Made by a program: the position numbers and the translations under genes
The notes under the pieces: generated by a model
Database searches by the model: none
Told to the model about the DNA's origin: nothing
Seen by the model: the letters and a program-made list of their open reading frames with translations, nothing else
Assembly: GCA_001917895.1 (NCBI GenBank)
Contig: MNEW01000019.1
Coordinates: 1-8,397 of the forward strand
Origin: Actinobacteria bacterium 13_1_40CM_66_12
GTDB taxonomy: Bacteria > Chloroflexota > Dormibacteria > Dormibacterales > Dormibacteraceae
Direction of reading: 5' to 3'
Length of the DNA stretch: 8,397 nucleotides
In this document: positions 6,357 to 8,397 of the stretch, in pieces
How the letters are laid out: every line of letters starts with the position of its first letter
Position numbering within the stretch: position 1 is the first letter of the stretch

Positions 6357-6760
6357 GGAAGGGGACAGGACAAGCGCTCGTCGAGCTGGCGCTATGCGCA
6401 CCCGTTCTCGTCCTTCTGGCAGTGGGCGTCGCGGCTGTCGTCCAGGTTCAGGACGCTGCGTCGGGCCTCGACGCCGCCACCCACGCAGCTGCCGGCGTCG
6501 CCGCGCGGGCATCGGATCCACTCACGGCCGACCTCACAGCTCACGCTCGCTTCGATGCCGTGGTCGCGGGCTATCCGCTCCGGGGAGCCATCCTTCATAT
6601 CTCGGTCGGAACCTTCAGCCGGTCGACCGACATCGTGGTGACCTCGACAGCCGTCGTCGACGTCGGCTGGTCGGGCTTGGTGGTGCCACACCCTGTCGTG
6701 CTGCGCTCGCGAGCCGTGACACGGATCGAGGCCTGGCGAACTCACTTGACGGCGAGGTGA
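6353..6760 (+). CDS. Second TadE/TadF-like pseudopilin (135 aa)
   Basis: Another prepilin-like protein of the same set. A short basic leader (MRKGTG) ends at Gly6, followed by QALVELALCAPVLVLLAVGVAAVVQV (7-32) with Glu at +5 (Glu11). The N-terminal domain therefore fits TadE/TadF, and the same peptidase could process it. After the membrane helix comes an Ala-rich amphipathic helix (34-53) and a beta-rich exported domain (about 75-128). It has one Cys (Cys15), placed inside the hydrophobic helix. The GTG start at 6353 shares GTGA with the previous stop. With the preceding gene it forms a pair of small pseudopilins, as is usual in tad loci (TadE and TadF); which one corresponds to which classical protein cannot be decided by eye. 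Confidence 0.83.
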   Translation: MRKGTGQALVELALCAPVLVLLAVGVAAVVQVQDAASGLDAATHAAAGVAARASDPLTADLTAHARFDAVVAGYPLRGAILHISVGTFSRSTDIVVTSTAVVDVGWSGLVVPHPVVLRSRAVTRIEAWRTHLTAR

Positions 6761-7206
6761 TCCGTAGGCAGCGCGGCCAGGTCATGGCGTTCATCGCCGT
6801 GGCGTTGGGCATCGTGGTCATGCCTGTTGCCGCCTATGCGATCGACTCCGCGACAGTGAGTGCGGCGGCGGCATCCCTGGAGGAGGCGACTGCAACCGCT
6901 GCCACCGAGGCCTCACAGCAGCTGGATATCGGTGGGTTCAGATCGACTGGCGTTTTGTCCGTGGACGCCGCGGCGGCGCGCGGAGTCGTTCAAGCAGTCC
7001 TCGCCGCGGAGGTGCCAATGGCGTCGATCACATCGGTCACGGTCACCGGTGCGGAGATCACGATTGCGACGCGCGAAGAGGTTCCGCTCCCTTTCGATTT
7101 CTTTCCAGAGCGAACGGTCCGCCTCCAGGCGAGTGCCTCAGCCAGGCTGGCGGGTGGTTACGACAGGCCGAGCAGCCGCTTGCCGTTGCCGATGAGCAGT
7201 TTCTGA
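6757..7206 (+). CDS. Short TadG-like pseudopilin family protein (149 aa)
   Basis: Third prepilin-like product and last gene of the operon. The leader IRRQRGQV and hydrophobic segment MAFIAVALGIVVMPVAAYAID (10-30) resemble the TadG-like (TadE/G) N-terminal domain. It lacks Glu at +5 after Gly7 (Phe12 instead), so prepilin-peptidase processing is doubtful and it may stay membrane-anchored. An Ala/Thr-rich helix follows (31-56), then a beta-rich exported part (90-130). Classical TadG has a long C-terminal von Willebrand-type domain, which is absent here. The last 16 residues are Pro/Ser-rich and encoded antisense to the convergent amidohydrolase gene (49-nt overlap). The start is GTG 6757, sharing GTGA with the previous stop; an internal ATG at residue 10 is unlikely because it would remove the basic leader. 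Confidence 0.78.
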   Translation: MIRRQRGQVMAFIAVALGIVVMPVAAYAIDSATVSAAAASLEEATATAATEASQQLDIGGFRSTGVLSVDAAAARGVVQAVLAAEVPMASITSVTVTGAEITIATREEVPLPFDFFPERTVRLQASASARLAGGYDRPSSRLPLPMSSF

Positions 7207-8000
7207 AGGACCGGTTCGGGAATCTCCAGCGTCGCCAGCTCGTCGAGGCATCGCTTGGGCTGGATGAACGGGTAGTCGCTACCGAACACGAACTGGTCCT
7301 GGAGCCGGCCCTTCATGTCGCGGATCACGTCACTCGGGATGTACCGCGGCGCCCAGCCCGAGATGTCGATGTAGATGTTTGTCTTATGCAGCGCCATCGC
7401 CAGCAGCTCGGTGTGCCAGGGATAGCCGAAGTGCGCTGCGATGACATTGAGGTCGGGGAACGAGGCGGCGACGGCGTCCAGCCGGATCGGCCGCGCGTAG
7501 TCGAGGCGGATGCCCTGCCCGCCCGGCTGCCCCGCGCCGATGCCGCTGGTCCCGGTATGGAAAAGCACGATCAGGCCGAGCTCCTCGCACTTCTCGTAGA
7601 GCGGCCAGTGTTTTTCGTCGTCGGGCGCGAATGCCTGTAAAGACGGGTGCAGCTTCACGCCTTTCAGGCCGAGCTCGCTGATGCGATCCAGCTCATCGAC
7701 AGCCCGGTCGCCCTTCAGCGGGTCGACGCTGCCGAAACCAGTGAACGCTTCCGGGTGGTCTCGGCAGGCCTGAGCCACCAGCTCGTTGGGCACGCGCGGG
7801 CGTCCGGTCGCGGTTTCGGCGTCCCACGCAAGCAGCACCGCGAGCACGTCGAGCTCGGTATAGTCGCGCGCCAGGTCTTCCAGCGAGCGCCGCACGACCT
7901 TGGAGCGAAAGTACGACTCGGCAGCCTCTACGTATCCCTGCATCGAGACGTCCAGCCACTCGGGCGTAGGCAGGTGAACGTGGAAGTCGATCGCTTTCAC
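7158..8000 (-). CDS. Amidohydrolase family 2 (ACMSD-like) metal-dependent enzyme (280 aa)
   Basis: Cytoplasmic TIM-barrel enzyme of the amidohydrolase-2 / ACMSD-related group, which performs hydrolysis or non-oxidative decarboxylation of carboxylated substrates. The typical beta-1 metal motif DFHVH (5-9; His7, His9) opens the protein. GVKLHP (114-119), LFHTGT (146-151; His148), AAHFGYPW (188-195; His190) and FGSDYPF (239-245; Asp242) follow in the expected order, so all usual metal and catalytic positions are present. Length is normal. The start is GTG 8000: it places the HxH motif where the family has it and lies 10 nt after a TATCAT box. Extending to ATG 8069 would add an unrelated 23-residue tail overlapping mobA. 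The substrate cannot be told from sequence. It is convergent with the tad operon (49-nt overlap) and divergent from mobA. Confidence 0.9.
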   Translation of the reverse strand: MKAIDFHVHLPTPEWLDVSMQGYVEAAESYFRSKVVRRSLEDLARDYTELDVLAVLLAWDAETATGRPRVPNELVAQACRDHPEAFTGFGSVDPLKGDRAVDELDRISELGLKGVKLHPSLQAFAPDDEKHWPLYEKCEELGLIVLFHTGTSGIGAGQPGGQGIRLDYARPIRLDAVAASFPDLNVIAAHFGYPWHTELLAMALHKTNIYIDISGWAPRYIPSDVIRDMKGRLQDQFVFGSDYPFIQPKRCLDELATLEIPEPVLQKLLIGNGKRLLGLS

Positions 8001-8009
8001 AGCCGGGCC

Positions 8010-8015
8010 GATGAT
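8010..8015 (+). promoter_or_regulatory. Candidate -10 box (GATGAT) for mobA
   Basis: GATGAT matches TATAAT at four of six positions and ends 7 nt before the ATG at 8023, again leaderless geometry. The intergenic space is only 22 bp, so any promoter must lie within it or inside the amidohydrolase coding region. The first T of the consensus is missing, so support is weak. Confidence 0.25.
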
Positions 8016-8016
8016 A
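8011..8016 (-). promoter_or_regulatory. Candidate -10 box (TATCAT) for the amidohydrolase
   Basis: TATCAT on the minus strand matches TATAAT at five of six positions and lies 10 nt before the GTG start at 8000. That would leave a leader of only a few bases. No good -35 is visible. It overlaps the opposing -10 candidate of the mobA gene. Confidence 0.4.
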
Positions 8017-8022
8017 GTGGTG

Positions 8023-8397
8023 ATGCAAGCCACACTGCTCGTGCTCGCAGGCGGCGAGAGCCGCCGCATGGGCCGGCCGAAGGCCTGGCTCGAGGTGGGG
8101 GAGACGAACCTGCTGCGCTGGATGGTGGAACGCCTGGGCCCCGCGTTCTCGGAGGTGGTGGTGTCGTTCGCCGAACCCGAACAGCTCGAGGAGCTCGTGC
8201 CCTACCGGCTGGTCTTCGATCGGAAGAAGGCCGCAGGCCCACTCGCGGGCATTGAGGCTGGATTGACGATCGCCCGCCACGAGGTCATCTTCGCCATTGC
8301 CTGCGACATGCCGTACGTGCCGCGGGGGCTGGCGGAGAGGGCCGTCGCCGCGGCACGTAGCTGCGATGCCGCGATGCCGCGCATCGATGGTCGGCCC
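8023..8397 (+). CDS. mobA: MobA-like molybdenum cofactor nucleotidyltransferase (partial, C-terminus off the right edge)
   Basis: Likely transfers a nucleotide (GMP in MobA) from NTP to molybdopterin, maturing the cofactor of molybdoenzymes in the cytoplasm. The first 125 residues are seen (MobA is usually about 190-210). The nucleotide-binding signature LAGGESRRMGRPK spans 8-20 (Lys20), DRKKAAGPLAGIEAGL (66-81) corresponds to the family's GPLAG region, and CDMPYVP (94-100, Asp95) is the metal-binding site. All expected elements of the N-terminal half are intact. ATG 8023 is chosen; two in-frame GTG codons directly before it (8017 and 8020) are alternatives. The gene is divergent from the amidohydrolase with 22 bp between starts. 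MocA (CMP) and other MobA-like nucleotidyltransferases share these motifs, so MobA is the likeliest but not the only option. Confidence 0.85.
   Translation, partial: MQATLLVLAGGESRRMGRPKAWLEVGETNLLRWMVERLGPAFSEVVVSFAEPEQLEELVPYRLVFDRKKAAGPLAGIEAGLTIARHEVIFAIACDMPYVPRGLAERAVAAARSCDAAMPRIDGRP

Noticed and set aside
5640..6521. Minus-strand frame of 293 codons opposite tadC and the TadE-like genes.
   Set aside because: Arg/Pro-rich with no motif; the plus-strand genes explain the region.
8001..8069. N-terminal extension of the amidohydrolase to the ATG at 8069.
   Set aside because: The added residues are unlike the family, overlap mobA, and push the HxH metal motif away from its usual place near the N-terminus.
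1..8397. Scan for CRISPR repeats, tRNA, rRNA, transposase genes, terminal inverted repeats and direct-repeat attachment sites.
   Set aside because: Nothing convincing was found by eye; coding density is high and the intergenic spaces are too short to hide an array or a mobile element.

Overview
This GC-rich window has strong G/C third-position bias in its real genes. It looks like a chromosomal segment of a high-GC, probably free-living bacterium. No single family fixes the phylum. The compact tad-type pilus locus has no secretin or outer-membrane partner in view, and several genes appear to be leaderless (a TANNNT -10 box 7 to 10 nt before the start codon). Both points fit a monoderm-type lineage such as Actinomycetota, Chloroflexota or Dormibacterota; this placement is inference.

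Layout. (1) At the left edge, on the minus strand, is the N-terminal two thirds of an acetyl-CoA-synthetase-like AMP-forming acyl-CoA synthetase (start at 1297, running off the window). Its acyl-pocket motif has Gly where acetate enzymes have Trp. (2) Divergent from it, 43 bp away, is a 78-residue unrecognised helical protein (1341-1577). It overlaps tail to tail with (3) a 210-residue unrecognised minus-strand protein (1510-2142), which has the best promoter in the window (TTGACA, 16 nt, TATCGT, 7 nt, ATG). (4) From 2284 to 7206 runs a tight plus-strand operon for a tad/Flp-type pilus or secretion machine: CpaB/RcpC-like SAF protein, TadA/CpaF ATPase, TadB, TadC, two TadE-like pseudopilins and a short TadG-like protein. 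The genes are 16 nt apart or overlap by 4 to 8 nt. (5) Convergent with the operon, overlapping its last 49 nt, is a minus-strand amidohydrolase-2 (ACMSD-like) TIM-barrel enzyme (7158-8000). (6) Divergent from that, with only 22 bp between the two starts, is the N-terminal part of a MobA-type molybdenum cofactor nucleotidyltransferase, cut by the right edge.

How the genes work together. The tad genes plausibly form one inner-membrane machine: TadA powers it, TadB and TadC form the platform, the TadE/TadG-like proteins are minor pilins or pseudopilins, and the SAF protein is an assembly or periplasmic component. No major Flp pilin, TadZ/CpaE, prepilin peptidase or secretin is in view. The flanking metabolic genes (acyl-CoA synthetase, amidohydrolase, MobA) have no evident link to the pilus. 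I found no CRISPR array, tRNA, rRNA, insertion sequence or convincing intrinsic terminator. No clearly new system is demonstrated. The most unusual points are the minimal tad set, the Trp-to-Gly synthetase pocket, and the recurrent leaderless-type promoters in very short divergent intergenic spaces.
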